Part shown: positions 63,938-64,000 of the stretch, in pieces
Layout of the letters: each line of letters begins with the position of its first letter
Numbering within the stretch: position 1 is the first letter of the stretch
From: Ochotona curzoniae
Taxonomy: Eukaryota > Chordata > Mammalia > Lagomorpha > Ochotonidae
Length of the DNA stretch: 64,000 nt
Assembly: GCF_017591425.1 (NCBI RefSeq)
Contig: NW_024466607.1
Coordinates: 18,484,501-18,548,500 of the forward strand
Reading direction: 5' to 3'
Notes under the pieces: generated by a model
The model's database searches: none
What the model was told of the DNA's origin: nothing
The model's input: the letters and a program-made list of their open reading frames with translations, nothing else
Translations under genes and position numbers: made by a program

Positions 63938-64000
63938 GAAAAAGATTTATTCATTTTTATTGAAAAGGCAGATATAAAGAGAGGAGGAGAGACAGAGAGG
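63938..64000 (-). mobile_element. CSINE, cut by the window end
   Basis: Tail aaaaagatttattcattttt then attgaaaaggcagatataa and gaggaggagagacagagagg. Only the 3' end of the element is inside the window. Confidence 0.85.

Overview
Kind of sequence. This is mammalian nuclear DNA: no operons, no dense open frames, and roughly half of the window is recognisable interspersed repeats. The dominant repeat is a tRNA-derived SINE about 300-340 bp long, with a head like gcggtggcgcaagtggttaa, a middle like tgggagacccggaag and an A-rich AATAAA tail. This is the lagomorph C-repeat (CSINE) architecture. I count 55 copies. The youngest copies differ from the rabbit consensus as I remember it (TTGCACGCCC after the head, TTTCCAATAAA before the tail), so I infer a lagomorph, more likely a pika (Ochotona) than a rabbit. 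The species call is an inference.

Genes. I find no protein-coding gene, rRNA or tRNA that I can support. All open frames are short (171 codons at most); many are translations of SINEs and the rest show no family I recognise. The window is intergenic or lies in a large intron. The only exon-like object is a 43-bp segment at 42865-42907, with a good acceptor, an exact GTAAGT donor and one open frame. It is a weak candidate.

Layout. 1-2.7 kb: unique DNA with ancient MIR pieces and a (GA)n tract. 2.7-4.3 kb: a four-layer nest, SINE split by L1, split by SINE, split by young SINE. 4.3-9.2 kb: AT-rich DNA, SINEs, an antisense L1 ORF2 remnant, and an L1 that keeps the ORF1 end, the ORF2 start and the 3' UTR but has lost most of ORF2. 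9.3-28.2 kb: SINE-rich, including young copies with target-site duplications (TSDs) at 11.4 and 25.1 kb. 28.2-47.9 kb: mostly unique DNA with SINEs nearly all on the minus strand, plus MIR, L2, MLT1-like LTRs and DNA-transposon MITEs. 47.9-57.2 kb: no CSINE at all, but ancient repeats, two MITEs, a candidate LTR and a twin-primed inverted L1. 57.2-64 kb: SINEs return, with an L1M fragment and an MLT1 LTR.

How the parts relate. The value of the window is as a retrotransposition record. L1 supplied the machinery. CSINE copies show L1-type TSDs of 13-16 bp. Nesting gives a relative chronology, MIR/L2/MLT1/L1M, then lagomorph L1 and older CSINE, then the TTCCAATAAA-tailed CSINE. CSINE orientation changes from balanced (12 plus, 14 minus) left of about 25.5 kb to strongly minus (4 plus, 25 minus) to the right. 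All repeat family names rest on pattern recognition without a database search.
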